Source: an uncultured bacterium
Lineage (GTDB): Bacteria > Actinomycetota > Coriobacteriia > Coriobacteriales > Coriobacteriaceae
Reading direction: 5' to 3'
NCBI GenBank assembly: GCA_905215065.1
Contig: CAJMOF010000010.1
Span: 1 to 64,000 of the forward strand
Length of the DNA stretch: 64,000 bases
The position numbers were made by a program, and so were the translations under genes. The notes beneath the pieces were generated by a model. The model was given only the letters and a program-made list of their open reading frames with translations. It did not search any database and had not been told where the DNA came from. Below, piece after piece: positions 1 through 8,056 of this stretch (position 1 is the stretch's first letter; the number at the start of each line of letters is the position of its first letter).

Positions 1-1
1 G

Positions 2-139
2 AAGCTGCCGGATGCGCACCTTTTGAGCGTAAACATCTCGGGCGGCTCGGCTCCGCTGCAGCTCGGAAGCAAGGCAGAGGCGATTCAGGCAGATTTGGGC
101 GCGCTGCTCTCGGCGGCGCGGACGGGCGACGGTGCTTAA
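2..139 (+). CDS. C-terminal end of a gene cut by the window edge
   Basis: An open frame enters from the left edge and ends at a TAA at 137-139, giving 45 residues (KLPDAHLLSVNISGGSAPLQ... ending ARTGDGA). Its stop overlaps the stop of the minus-strand gene that ends at 136, so the two genes converge with no spacer. The fragment is too short to assign to a family. It could be the end of any soluble protein, and chance openness in this GC-rich DNA cannot be excluded, though the tight convergent packing supports a real gene. Confidence 0.45.
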   Translation, partial: KLPDAHLLSVNISGGSAPLQLGSKAEAIQADLGALLSAARTGDGA

Positions 140-900
140 GCCTCCTTGTTGGTCGCTTTAAGGTATGCATCGTCGCCCACGGGCTCCAGCCACTCGTTGG
201 AGGTCTCCTCGCCCGGAACCTCCAACGCGAGATGCGAGAACCAGCTGTCGGGCGCGGCGCCGTGCCAGTGCTTCACCCCCGGGGCGATGTTGACCACGTC
301 GCTGGGGCGCAGCTCCTGTGCCGGCTTTCCCCACTCCTGGTAAAACCCTCGACCAGCCACGCAGACGAGGATCTGCCCACCGCCGCTTTTGGCGTGATGG
401 ACGTGCCAGTTGTTGCGGCAGCCGGGCTCGAACGTCACGTTGTGGACACCGACCTGCTCGGTGGAAAGGGGCGCGAGGTAGCTTTGCCCGATAAAGTACT
501 TCGCGAAGGCGTCGTTGGGGGCACCGATGGGGAAAACCATCTCGTTTTGGTGCTGAGCCCTTGCGTCGGCGGCATCGTCGGCCGCCCAGACCTCCTTCGC
601 CATGCGGAAGGCAGCCCACGCCTTGGGCCAACCCGCATAAAACGCCGCGTGCGTAAGGATTTCCGCTATCTCCGTCCTGGTCACTCCATTGTTCTTTGCG
701 GACATCAGGTGATATTTGAACGAAGAGTCCGTCAGCCCCTGCGACATCAGGGCAACCACCGTCACCACGCTGCGGTCGCGCAGGGAGAGCTCACTCTCTC
801 GGCTCCACACCTCGCCGAACAGCACGTCGTCGTTGAGCTGTGCGAATTTGGGAGCGAACTCCCCCAGGGCGTCTCTGCCTGCCGTCTGTTTAACTGCCAT
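136..900 (-). CDS. Carboxymuconolactone decarboxylase-like / cupin two-domain protein
   Basis: The protein has 254 residues. The first half resembles the carboxymuconolactone decarboxylase/AhpD fold (LSLRDRSVVTVVALMSQG, then LTHAAFYAGWPKAWAAF), but no CxxC redox pair is visible. The second half is a cupin with FEPGCRNNWHVHHA and GVKHWHGAAPDSWFSH, which supply the usual metal-binding histidines. The start at 900 is chosen because AGGAGG precedes it, and the longer frame to 954 lacks such a site. It lies 63 bp downstream of the flavodoxin-like gene and is probably in its operon, under the MerR-type operator at 1555. Proteins of this layout are common in anaerobes as predicted oxidoreductases or detoxifying enzymes; the substrate is unknown. 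Confidence 0.85.
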   Translation of the reverse strand: MAVKQTAGRDALGEFAPKFAQLNDDVLFGEVWSRESELSLRDRSVVTVVALMSQGLTDSSFKYHLMSAKNNGVTRTEIAEILTHAAFYAGWPKAWAAFRMAKEVWAADDAADARAQHQNEMVFPIGAPNDAFAKYFIGQSYLAPLSTEQVGVHNVTFEPGCRNNWHVHHAKSGGGQILVCVAGRGFYQEWGKPAQELRPSDVVNIAPGVKHWHGAAPDSWFSHLALEVPGEETSNEWLEPVGDDAYLKATNKEA

Positions 901-963
901 GATCGATTTCCTCCTGTCGATAGTTTTGGCACAAATCTGTTTCCGCGCGGCCAAACAGCCCGG

Positions 964-1503
964 CTAGATTCCCATGCCCATTCGCCGCGCCTGCTCCAGA
1001 GCGGGATGCCCGGCGATTTCGCCCACGCCGTTCACGCCGCCGGCGAAAACCGTTCCAGCGAGCGTGCAGCGGGAGAAACAGTCAACCCATCCCTGCATCG
1101 CCTTTTTCGCCCCGTCGAAGGTCGAGCGCCCGTTCTCCGCCGCCGTCGCCAACAGATATGCCTCGGTGAATGCATAATCGGAGCCAAAAAGCGGGTTAGC
1201 GCGGTCCAGCATGGTTTTGAGCTGGCCGCAGACGCTGTAGTAGTAGACGGGCGTTGCAAACACCAGCACATCCGCATCGTGCATTTTGGCGGCAATTTCC
1301 ACGGCATCGTCTTGGATGACGCAACGCCCCAACTTTAAGCAGGCAAGGCAGCCCCTGCAGAAGCCCATTTGCTTCTCGCGCAGACGCACGGTCTCAACGC
1401 TGTGACCTGCCTCCCGCGCGCCGTTGGCGAAAGCCTCCGCCAGCGTCTCGGAATTGCCATTCTTTCGTGGACTTGAAGAAACTATCAAAACCGTTTTGCC
1501 CAT
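964..1503 (-). CDS. NADPH-dependent FMN reductase / flavodoxin-family protein
   Basis: The protein has 179 residues. It begins MGKTVLIVSSSPRKNGNSETLA, the FMN phosphate-binding loop of the multimeric flavodoxin (WrbA/iron-sulfur flavoprotein) family. A CRGCLACLKLGRC segment follows at about residues 48-60, as in iron-sulfur flavoproteins, then ATPVYYYSVCGQLKTMLDR. It is a predicted cytosolic flavin oxidoreductase. The start at 1503 follows AAGGGG; the upstream extension to 1593 would run through the operator and is rejected. It is the first gene of a probable two-gene operon with the CMD/cupin protein, transcribed away from merR. Confidence 0.88.
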   Translation of the reverse strand: MGKTVLIVSSSPRKNGNSETLAEAFANGAREAGHSVETVRLREKQMGFCRGCLACLKLGRCVIQDDAVEIAAKMHDADVLVFATPVYYYSVCGQLKTMLDRANPLFGSDYAFTEAYLLATAAENGRSTFDGAKKAMQGWVDCFSRCTLAGTVFAGGVNGVGEIAGHPALEQARRMGMGI

Positions 1504-1554
1504 TACGGAATACCCCTTGCGCTCCCGATTTACATTGACGAGAATGAAGGTAAT

Positions 1555-1577
1555 ACCTAAACCTGACTTTAGGTCAA
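1555..1577. promoter_or_regulatory. Divergent MerR-type promoter/operator
   Basis: ACCTAAA (1555-1561) and TTTAGGT (1568-1574) form a perfect 7-bp inverted repeat around CCTGAC. On the minus strand the repeat is embedded in a promoter with a TTGACC -35 element (1572-1577), the arrangement in which MerR-family activators bind between -35 and a long-spaced -10. It lies between the flavoprotein gene and the merR gene that starts at 1609. Confidence 0.75.
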
Positions 1578-1608
1578 GGAATGAATTCGACATTGTTTCG
1601 GAGGAGCC

Positions 1609-2049
1609 ATGTACACAATCGGACAGGTGGCGGAAATGTTCGGTTTGCCCGCTTCAACGCTGCGATATTACGACAAGCAGGGATTGTTCCCGGGGCTGGA
1701 GCGGGCATCCGGCATTCGCCGATTCAGCGATACGGAACTCGAAGCGCTTCGGGTCATCGAATGCCTAAAGAAGGCTGGAATGGAGATCAAGGACATCCGG
1801 CTGTTCATGGAATGGTGCGCAGAGGGTCCCTCAACATACCCCAAACGCAAGGCCATGTTCGAGGAGCGCAAGGCCCACATGGAGTCGGAGATCGTGAACA
1901 TGAACCGCGCGCTCGACATGCTGAAGTTCAAATGCTGGTACTACGAGCAGGCAATCCAAGATGGCAACGAGGATAGAGTGAAGGCGCTGATTCCCGATAA
2001 TTTGCCAGAAGAAATCAAAGATACCTACGATAACGCCCACACTCAATAA
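1609..2049 (+). CDS. MerR-family transcriptional regulator
   Basis: The protein has 146 residues. The N-terminal winged helix YTIGQVAEMFGLPASTLRYYDKQG is the MerR signature, followed by ERASGIRRFSDTELEALRVI. A coiled-coil dimer helix spans about 80-120. A single C-terminal Cys (KFKCWYYEQ) suggests a small-molecule or redox sensor rather than a classical metal site. It is preceded by GGAGG (in cggaggagcc) and ends before a terminator. It is transcribed divergently from the flavodoxin/CMD-cupin operon, which it most likely controls through the palindrome at 1555-1574. Confidence 0.9.
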   Translation: MYTIGQVAEMFGLPASTLRYYDKQGLFPGLERASGIRRFSDTELEALRVIECLKKAGMEIKDIRLFMEWCAEGPSTYPKRKAMFEERKAHMESEIVNMNRALDMLKFKCWYYEQAIQDGNEDRVKALIPDNLPEEIKDTYDNAHTQ

Positions 2050-2110
2050 TGCCGCCCGATGCTCAAGGGGCTTTGGCAAGGAGTCGTTTTAGGCAGATAT
2101 GCAAAAAGAT

Positions 2111-2145
2111 AGCCTCCGAACCAGAGGGTCCGGAGGCTTTTATTC
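2111..2145 (+). terminator. Rho-independent terminator after merR
   Basis: Stem AGCCTCCG (2111-2118) pairs with CGGAGGCT (2131-2138) and is followed by a T-rich run (ttttatt). Confidence 0.8.
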
Positions 2146-2149
2146 CCGT

Positions 2150-2750
2150 TATTTCGCTGGTGGCTTTACTCTATGGCGGCGCCGAAACAGCATCAGGCGG
2201 TACTCGACGGTATCAAAACGCGAGTTCAAAAGCCAGTTCCCGCTATTCCCGCTCAGTGACTAATCCAGGCCGAGTGTTGTCGATGCGTGTCGCATCGTAC
2301 CGCCTAAGGGCCAATTCGTGCGCAATTTGGGCGAATCAGGCCCTTAATTCGCGATTTTGTGAATGACTCAATTGATTCGCAAAACCGCAGGTCGCCTTTT
2401 TAATCACTCCCTAGTTTCCGCCGGGGTTCGTAGCGGGTGGCGTGAAAAGGGGTGATTCAAAGGGTCGGAGAGATGTCTATAGCGCAATCTTCTGGTATTG
2501 GCGCAGTGAGGGACTTCTCACCTCCATCAGTCCAAATCGTCAAGCTCCGAAAGACGTCGAGCTAGAGAAAAGGACCTATTTCCCGTCATGGATTGGGTTT
2601 ACCTGCATGACTAGAGCCCTGGTGTAATTGGCTGGATCACCGTTCCGGGAACCGGTATCGACCTACCTGTCCGCCAAGCTCCTTCTTCAGCTCCAGCTTA
2701 GTATCTGACTCACACCGTTATAAGCAAAACCGAAGAGATGCGTCTTGGCC
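2150..2750. other. Gene-free stretch between merR and the methyltransferases
   Basis: About 600 bp with no convincing gene on either strand. Short open frames at 2049-2366 and 2442-2627 have no family features and no ribosome sites. Two small inverted repeats are visible: CGATGCG/CGCATCG near 2281-2297, and TAAGGGCC paired with GGCCCTTA near 2306-2345. The minus strand contains broken protein-like fragments interrupted by stops, so this may be the decayed remains of an older insertion. Confidence 0.5.
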
Positions 2751-2755
2751 AAGAA

Positions 2756-2813
2756 ATAAGGTTAGCCTTATCTTACTGCATGATTCGTGTGTTATAGTTA
2801 GATTGCTCTAACT
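2756..2813 (+). promoter_or_regulatory. Two palindromes upstream of the methyltransferase operon, one iron-box-like
   Basis: ATAAGG-TTAG-CCTTAT (2756-2771) is a perfect 6+4+6 palindrome resembling DtxR/IdeR-type operators (core AGGTTAGCCT). AGTTAGA-TTGC-TCTAACT (2796-2813) is a second perfect palindrome, 7+4+7, only 19 bp before the start codon. Their position suggests repressor control of the operon at 2832-4999. Assignment to an iron regulator is by resemblance only. Confidence 0.5.
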
Positions 2814-2831
2814 GTTTGGGGGGCGATAGCC

Positions 2832-3461
2832 ATGCACGAACGCAAGGGCTTCTGGGACAAGAATGCCGGTCGGTACGACCGTTTCATGCGAAAGGACCGG
2901 GCGGCGTATGAGAAGATGTATGAGCTGATCAGGCCGGTGGTGAAAGCAAAAACCGTACTGGAGGTTGCCACCGGCACGGGGCTTATCGCAAAGAGCGTCG
3001 TGGATGCGGCGGTGCACATCGAGGCTACGGACGCTTCTGCACAGATGATCCTTGAAGCAAAGCGGGACAATCAATCCGCAAAGCTGCACTTTTCCGTACA
3101 AGATATGTTCCGCCTGCCCTATGCACAGAAGTCCTTCGAAGTGGTGATCGCGTCCAACGCGCTTCACATAGTGCCGCATCCGGAAAAGGCACTGCAAGAA
3201 ATCAGGCGGGTACTGAAGGACGACGGCGTGCTCATCGCGCCAACCTTCACCCACGCGGGGAACTCGGTTTCCGGCAAGGCAAAAGCCTTTTTCATGAGTA
3301 TGGCGGGATTCCCCCTCCACAGCAGGTGGACAAGCGAGGAATACCTGCGTTTCCTGCGTCAAAACGGCTGGGCGGTGCAGAAAAGCGCGGTGCTGAAGGC
3401 CTCGTTCCCATTGACCTATGCGGAATGCACGAAATCGGAGGGGCCAGATGTCGTTCTTTGA
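2832..3461 (+). CDS. Class I SAM-dependent methyltransferase
   Basis: The protein has 209 residues. Motif I is VLEVATGTGLIAKSV (about 42-56), an acidic SAM-ribose contact lies at HIEATDAS, and motif post-II is FEVVIASNALHIVPHPEKALQEIRRVLKDDGVLIAPTF, typical of Methyltransf_11/25 small-molecule methylases. The gene has a G-rich ribosome site (ggggggcgatagcc) and ends 14 bp inside the next methyltransferase, so the two are translationally coupled. It follows the two palindromes at 2756-2813. The substrate is unknown. Base and codon usage here (more A/T-ending codons, AAA-rich stretches) differs from the flanking core genes and suggests transfer. Confidence 0.87.
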   Translation: MHERKGFWDKNAGRYDRFMRKDRAAYEKMYELIRPVVKAKTVLEVATGTGLIAKSVVDAAVHIEATDASAQMILEAKRDNQSAKLHFSVQDMFRLPYAQKSFEVVIASNALHIVPHPEKALQEIRRVLKDDGVLIAPTFTHAGNSVSGKAKAFFMSMAGFPLHSRWTSEEYLRFLRQNGWAVQKSAVLKASFPLTYAECTKSEGPDVVL

Positions 3462-4053
3462 AAACACCCGCAAGCCCGTGGGCCTCGGCGGAAAACTTAT
3501 GGTTGCCATGATGAATCTGGGCCACAGCCCTGTGGCGCGGTGGGGACTTCGATTTCTACGACTTGCGCCAAATGCCAAGGTGCTGGATTGCGGCTGCGGC
3601 GGCGGGGCGAACATAAAACGGCTGCTGAAAAAATGCCCGCATGGCGTCGTCAAGGGCGTCGACTATTCGCCCGTCAGCGTGGAGAAGACTAGAAAGCTCA
3701 ACCGAATTGCAATTCAGGAGGGGCGTTGCGCCGTTCTGCAAGGCAGTGTGGCGGATATGGTGTTTGAGGATAGCTACTTCGATGCCGCCACGGCCTTTGA
3801 GACCGTCTATTTTTGGCCTGATTTGCCCCGATGCTTCCGTGAGGTCTGGCGGACGCTGAAGCCAGGCGGGACAATTCTTATCTGCAACGAGAGCAATGGC
3901 GATACGGACAAGGACGAGAGGTGGACGCAGATCATCGGCGGCATGACCATCTACAAGGACATTGAATTAAAGGCATGTCTGGAGCAGGCGGGTTTTCACG
4001 AGGTGCAGATACACAAAAAGAAAAAGTGGCTCTGCGTCACGGCGCGGAAGTAG
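3448..4053 (+). CDS. Class I SAM-dependent methyltransferase
   Basis: The protein has 201 residues. Motif I is VLDCGCGGGANIKRLL, followed by VKGVDYSPVSVEKTRKLN, DMVFEDSYFDAATAFETVYFWPDLPRCFREVWRTLKPGGTILICNE. The start at 3448 follows GGAGGGG and overlaps the upstream gene by 14 bp. A longer start at 3418 would overlap further and lacks a site. The lysine-rich C-terminus (HKKKKWLCVTARK) is typical of this small family. It acts on an unknown small molecule, possibly in sequence with the neighbouring two methylases. Confidence 0.87.
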   Translation: MSFFENTRKPVGLGGKLMVAMMNLGHSPVARWGLRFLRLAPNAKVLDCGCGGGANIKRLLKKCPHGVVKGVDYSPVSVEKTRKLNRIAIQEGRCAVLQGSVADMVFEDSYFDAATAFETVYFWPDLPRCFREVWRTLKPGGTILICNESNGDTDKDERWTQIIGGMTIYKDIELKACLEQAGFHEVQIHKKKKWLCVTARK

Positions 4054-4091
4054 GGGTATCAAGCACGGGCATTTTTGCATCCATCCTGCAC

Positions 4092-4157
4092 ATGGCGATA
4101 GGCATGACGGTCATAGCGGCTATGCTGGCGGCAATTATGACAGTTTTTATTCACTGA
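4092..4157 (+). CDS. Possible tiny membrane peptide
   Basis: MAIGMTVIAAMLAAIMTVFIH would be 21 residues, a single hydrophobic helix, located between two methyltransferase genes and ending 11 bp before the next start. No ribosome site precedes the ATG, and the same frame is open further upstream into the previous gene. It could equally be the tail of a degraded gene. Confidence 0.2.
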   Translation: MAIGMTVIAAMLAAIMTVFIH

Positions 4158-4168
4158 GGAAGAAACCT

Positions 4169-4999
4169 ATGAAATGTAAAATTGAGAAAAACACCGTGCA
4201 GGAGACGCTGATCCTCCCGCTGTATTCCCGGAAGCTGTGTACGGAGTTGTACCCGAACCTTTACAGGGATGAAACAGCGGTTCGTCTGCTCGACCAGATC
4301 GACTACGACTTTTCAGAGGCAGAGAAAAACTCCCGCAGCCTGATACAGCGCTTTGGTGCGCTGGAGGTGGCCACACGGCAGAGTGATCTTGCTTTCGAGG
4401 TGCGGGATTACCTGAAAGGCCACCCCAATGCGGCGGTGGTCAATCTGGGCTGCGGGCTGGACAACACCGGCAGAACCTGCGACAACGGTAGATGCAAGAT
4501 CTACAATCTGGACTTCCCGGATGTGATTGCCTTGCGGCAGCAGCTACTGCCCGCCGGGGATCGAGAACAAAATATCCCCTGCGACCTGAAAGACACCGCA
4601 TGGTTTAGCAAAATCGATGCCTCCCGCGGGGCGGTGTTCTTTGCCTCCGGGGTGTTCTATTACTTTCTGACCCAGCAGGTCCGGGAACTGGTGCGGGGGA
4701 TGGCGGACGCTTTCCCCGGCAGTGTGCTGGTCTTTGATGCTGCCAATCGGACGGCGGTAAAGATGATCGCAAAAACATGGCTTAAGACTGCAAAAATCAA
4801 GGATGTGGGGGCATATTTTGCGGTTTCGGATGCCGCCAAGGAAATCGGCACGTGGGACAGCCGTCTGCAGGTCACAAGTCGCGGCTATATGCTGGGCTAC
4901 AACGATTTGAGAGACTCTTCTGTCAGCTGCTTTTTCCGGTTTCTCGCAAGGGTCGGTGACAACGGGATGAAAATGCAAATCGTGAAAATAAGATTTTGA
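4169..4999 (+). CDS. Leucine carboxyl methyltransferase (LCM/TcmP)-family methyltransferase
   Basis: The protein has 276 residues. It starts VQETLILPLYSRKLCTELYPNLYRDETAVRLLDQIDYDF, the N-terminal pattern of TcmP-like methyltransferases, then has VVNLGCGLDNTGRTC as motif I with YNLDFPDVIALRQQLLP, and ASGVFYYFLTQQVRELVRGMADAFPGSVLVFDAAN downstream. In this family the substrate is a carboxylate or hydroxyl of a small molecule. A GAGGAAGA ribosome site lies 6 bp upstream. It is the last intact gene of the three-methylase group and is followed by a broken fragment. Confidence 0.85.
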   Translation: MKCKIEKNTVQETLILPLYSRKLCTELYPNLYRDETAVRLLDQIDYDFSEAEKNSRSLIQRFGALEVATRQSDLAFEVRDYLKGHPNAAVVNLGCGLDNTGRTCDNGRCKIYNLDFPDVIALRQQLLPAGDREQNIPCDLKDTAWFSKIDASRGAVFFASGVFYYFLTQQVRELVRGMADAFPGSVLVFDAANRTAVKMIAKTWLKTAKIKDVGAYFAVSDAAKEIGTWDSRLQVTSRGYMLGYNDLRDSSVSCFFRFLARVGDNGMKMQIVKIRF

Positions 5000-5008
5000 G
5001 AGGCGAAA

Positions 5009-5125
5009 ACGAAGCGCATTCACTTTGACGTCGAAGAAGACGGCTTTTACGGCGCATATTGGGCGTGCAAGGACACGCATACAGCAGCGGGCACGGATTC
5101 AATTGAAACCGTGCCCGCTATCTGA
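5009..5125 (+). pseudogene. Stub of a lost gene, resembling the start of an alpha/beta hydrolase
   Basis: Ten bases after the methyltransferase stop lies GAGGCGAAAA followed by ACG in place of ATG, then a frame KRIHFDVEEDGFYGAYWACKDTHT that stops at 5123-5125. The N-terminal pattern recalls small gut-bacterial acyl-transfer alpha/beta hydrolases, but that is memory-based. The ribosome site is retained and the start codon looks mutated, with the rest of the gene missing. Confidence 0.35.
5087..5118. terminator. Strong hairpin between converging operons
   Basis: GCGGGCACGG (5087-5096) pairs perfectly with CCGTGCCCGC (5109-5118) around a 12-nt loop. There is no T-run directly after it on either strand, but its place between the convergent methyltransferase operon and guaA fits a bidirectional terminator. 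Confidence 0.5.
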
Positions 5126-5153
5126 TACTATATTATTTTATCGAACGTATGTT

Positions 5154-6752
5154 CTATTCCCACTCAATCGTCGCGGGCGGCTTGGACGTGATGTCGTAGC
5201 ACACGCGGTTGGCGCCGGGAACCTCGGCCACGATGCGGCCGGAGATGCGGGCCAGGACGTCGTAGGGCAGCTTGGCCCAGTCGGCGGTCATGGCATCGCT
5301 GGACTCGACGGCACGCAGGATAATTGGGCGCTGGTAGGTGCGCTCGTCGCCCATAACGCCGACGGACTTAATGTCGGGCAGGACGGCGAAATACTGCCAG
5401 CAGCTATGCTCGGAGTTGCGCTCGCCGGTCTGCTCAAACAGACGCTGGTTATAGGCGTCGAGCTCCTCGCGCACGATGGCGTCGGCATTCTTGAGGATCT
5501 CGAGCTTCTCCTTGTCGACCGCACCGATGATGCGGATGGCCAGACCCGGGCCCGGGAAAGGCTGGCGGAACACGATATGACCCGGCAGACCGAGCGCCAG
5601 ACCAAGCGCGCGGACCTCGTCCTTAAAGAAGTGGTCGAGCGGCTCAATAAGGTCGAAGTGCACGCCCTCGGGGAACGGGATCAGATTGTGATGGCTCTTG
5701 ATGGTAGCCGTCTTGCCGCCCGTCTTGCGAGCGCCGGACTCAATGATGTCGGGGTAGATGGTGCCCTGAGCCAAGTACTTGACCGGCTTGCCATCGGTCT
5801 CGAGCTGCTGCGCCACGGCGAAGAACTCTTTCCAGAACTGCGTGCCGATGATGCGGCGCTTCTCCTCGGGCTCGGTCACGCCGGCCAGAAGCTCGGCGTA
5901 GCGGTCCTCGGCGTGGACGTGGATAAAGTCGACGTCGAACTGCTTGGTGAAGACCTCCTCCACCTGCTCGGGCTCGCCCTTGCGCAGCAGGCCGTGGTTG
6001 ATGAACACGCAGGTCATCTGCTTGCCCACGGCGCGAGCGCCCAGCGCAGCCACGACGGAGGAGTCGACGCCACCGGACAGGGCCAGAATCACGCGGTCGT
6101 CGCCGACCTTCTCGCGGAACTCGGCCGTCATGGTCTCGACCAGGTTGTCCATGCTCCAGTTGGGCTCCAGGCCGCAGATCTCAAACAGGAAGTTGCTCAG
6201 CAGCTGCTGACCGTACTCGGAGTGCTTGACCTCGGGGTGGAACTGCGTGGTGAAAATCTTGCGCTCGACGCACTCCATGGCGGCAACCGGGCATACGTCG
6301 GTGCTGGCGGTAACGGTAAAGCCCTCGGGCACCTCGGACACGGCGTCGCGGTGGCTCATCCACACGGTCTGCTCCATGGGCGTGGAGTTAAAGAGCTTGG
6401 CGCCAGCCGTGCGCGTGATGGTGGCGCGGCCGTACTCGCCCACCTCGGAGTGGCCGACCTTGCCGCCGAGCGTCACGGCCGTGATCTGATGGCCGTAGCA
6501 AAAGCCCAGGACGGGAAGGCCAAGGTCAAAGATGGCGGGATCGATGGACGGAGCGTCCTCGGCGTACACGGAGGCCGGGCCGCCGGAAAGGATGAGCGCA
6601 GAGGCGTTCATCTCGCGAATCTCATCGGCCGAGATGTCGCAGGGAACGATCTCGGAATACACGTTGAGGTCGCGGACGCGACGGGCAATGAGCTGACCGT
6701 ACTGCGCACCAAAGTCGAGTACGAGGACCTTTGCGGAAGCCTTTTGATCCAT
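5154..6752 (-). CDS. guaA: GMP synthase (glutamine-hydrolysing)
   Basis: The protein has 532 residues, and full-length family members are about 510-530. It aminates XMP to GMP with glutamine and ATP in the cytosol. The N-terminal class I amidotransferase has the nucleophile C85 in GFCYGHQ, and H172/E174 in FHPEVKHSEYG. The ATP-pyrophosphatase domain has the P-loop SGGVDSS (226-232). The C-terminal dimerization domain ends NRVCYDITSKPPATIEWE. The start at 6752 follows AGAGGGGG; the longer frame to 6878 is discounted because it contains no site and invades the divergent promoter region shared with ansA. Confidence 0.98.
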   Translation of the reverse strand: MDQKASAKVLVLDFGAQYGQLIARRVRDLNVYSEIVPCDISADEIREMNASALILSGGPASVYAEDAPSIDPAIFDLGLPVLGFCYGHQITAVTLGGKVGHSEVGEYGRATITRTAGAKLFNSTPMEQTVWMSHRDAVSEVPEGFTVTASTDVCPVAAMECVERKIFTTQFHPEVKHSEYGQQLLSNFLFEICGLEPNWSMDNLVETMTAEFREKVGDDRVILALSGGVDSSVVAALGARAVGKQMTCVFINHGLLRKGEPEQVEEVFTKQFDVDFIHVHAEDRYAELLAGVTEPEEKRRIIGTQFWKEFFAVAQQLETDGKPVKYLAQGTIYPDIIESGARKTGGKTATIKSHHNLIPFPEGVHFDLIEPLDHFFKDEVRALGLALGLPGHIVFRQPFPGPGLAIRIIGAVDKEKLEILKNADAIVREELDAYNQRLFEQTGERNSEHSCWQYFAVLPDIKSVGVMGDERTYQRPIILRAVESSDAMTADWAKLPYDVLARISGRIVAEVPGANRVCYDITSKPPATIEWE

Positions 6753-7020
6753 GGTTTCCCCCTCTTGTTGGCGGGGAGCCGGTGCCCACCCGCGTGAATG
6801 AACGAAAATAACTTCCATAGTGTACACGTTATATGGGGTTTCTCGTCCCTCGCGGCCATCAGCGCACGGCAAACGCACGACCTGGGCCCTTATTTGACGG
6901 CAATTGAAGTATTACTAAACATTACAGATGATGTATTACGTTTGAACATTGGACGCCCTGTGCCACAATACTGCCGAACGACTCCGCCCTTGCGGCGACA
7001 AAACCGATAGGAATACCAGC

Positions 7021-8034
7021 ATGAAGCGCATCCTTCTCATCGCCACGGGCGGCACCATCGCATCGACCGAGGACGGCAACGGCCTCTCCCCCGCCCTGAC
7101 CGGTGAGGAGCTCGCCCAGAGCGTCCCCGAGATCTCGGGCCTCTGCGAGCTCGACGTCGTGCAGCCCATGAACATCGACAGCACCAATATGCGCCCCAGT
7201 GACTGGATGCGTATCCGCGACGTCATCGTCGAGGGTTATGCCGACCACGACGGCTTCGTGATTCTGCACGGCACCGACACCATGAGCTACACCGCGGCGG
7301 CGCTTTCCTATCTGATTCAGGACAGCCCCAAGCCTATCGTACTCACCGGCTCGCAAAAGCCCATGGGCAATCCCTTTACCGATGCCAAGCTCAACCTGTA
7401 CCAGAGCCTGCTCTATGCGCTCGACGAGCACTCGCACGACGTCTCAATCGTGTTTGGCGGCGTAGCCATTGCCGGTACGCGCGCCCGCAAACAGCGCACC
7501 ATGAGCTTTAACGCGTTCATTAGCGTCAACTATCCGCCCATCGCCTATATCCGCAACGTCCGCATCGTGCGCAACGGGCTTCACGGCACGCATCAGGGCG
7601 AAAACCCGGTGCGTTTCTACGACAGCATCGACCCGCGCGTATTTGTACTCAAGCTCACGCCCGGCGTAAACCCGGGCATCCTCGACGCCCTTGCCGATAG
7701 CTACGACGCTGTAATCCTTGAGACCTTTGGCATTGGCGGTATCCCCGAGTTTGGCGAGTCGGGCGAGTCGTTCCAAGAGGCGATTTTCCGCTGGGTCGAT
7801 TCGGGCCGCACCGTCGTTATGACCACGCAGGTCCCCGAAGAGGGCCTTGACCTGGGTGTTTATGAGGTCGGCCGTGCCTACGCCGATCATCCGGGCATTT
7901 TGCGCGGCGACGACATGACCACCGAGACGCTCGTGGCCAAGACCATGTGGGCGCTCGGCCAGTCACGCGATGCCGCCGAGATCCAGCGCCTGTTCTACAG
8001 CCAAGTCAACCACGACCGCATCCCGATGGCGTAA
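7021..8034 (+). CDS. ansA: L-asparaginase, type I (cytoplasmic)
   Basis: The protein has 337 residues and hydrolyses asparagine to aspartate and ammonia. The first catalytic threonine is T12 in ATGGTIAST. The second motif is VILHGTDTMSYTAAAL (T85, D86), and the downstream lysine is in TGSQKPMGNPFTDA. There is no signal peptide, which fits the type I cytoplasmic enzyme. The start is the ATG at 7021 with AGGA nearby, and the 72-bp upstream frame extension is unsupported. It is transcribed divergently from guaA and converges on the small XRE gene. Confidence 0.95.
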   Translation: MKRILLIATGGTIASTEDGNGLSPALTGEELAQSVPEISGLCELDVVQPMNIDSTNMRPSDWMRIRDVIVEGYADHDGFVILHGTDTMSYTAAALSYLIQDSPKPIVLTGSQKPMGNPFTDAKLNLYQSLLYALDEHSHDVSIVFGGVAIAGTRARKQRTMSFNAFISVNYPPIAYIRNVRIVRNGLHGTHQGENPVRFYDSIDPRVFVLKLTPGVNPGILDALADSYDAVILETFGIGGIPEFGESGESFQEAIFRWVDSGRTVVMTTQVPEEGLDLGVYEVGRAYADHPGILRGDDMTTETLVAKTMWALGQSRDAAEIQRLFYSQVNHDRIPMA

Positions 8035-8056
8035 TTCAGTTGTCGACGGGTATCCC

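Noticed and set aside
2049..2366. 105-codon open frame after merR
   Set aside because: It runs through the merR terminator, has no ribosome site and reads as low-information sequence.
2442..2627. 61-codon open frame in the gene-free stretch
   Set aside because: No ribosome site, no recognisable motif and no neighbour relation; treated as chance.
5025..6797. 590-codon plus-strand open frame opposite guaA
   Set aside because: It is a mirror frame of the well-conserved guaA, rich in L, G, V, H and D as expected for the antisense of a GC-rich gene.
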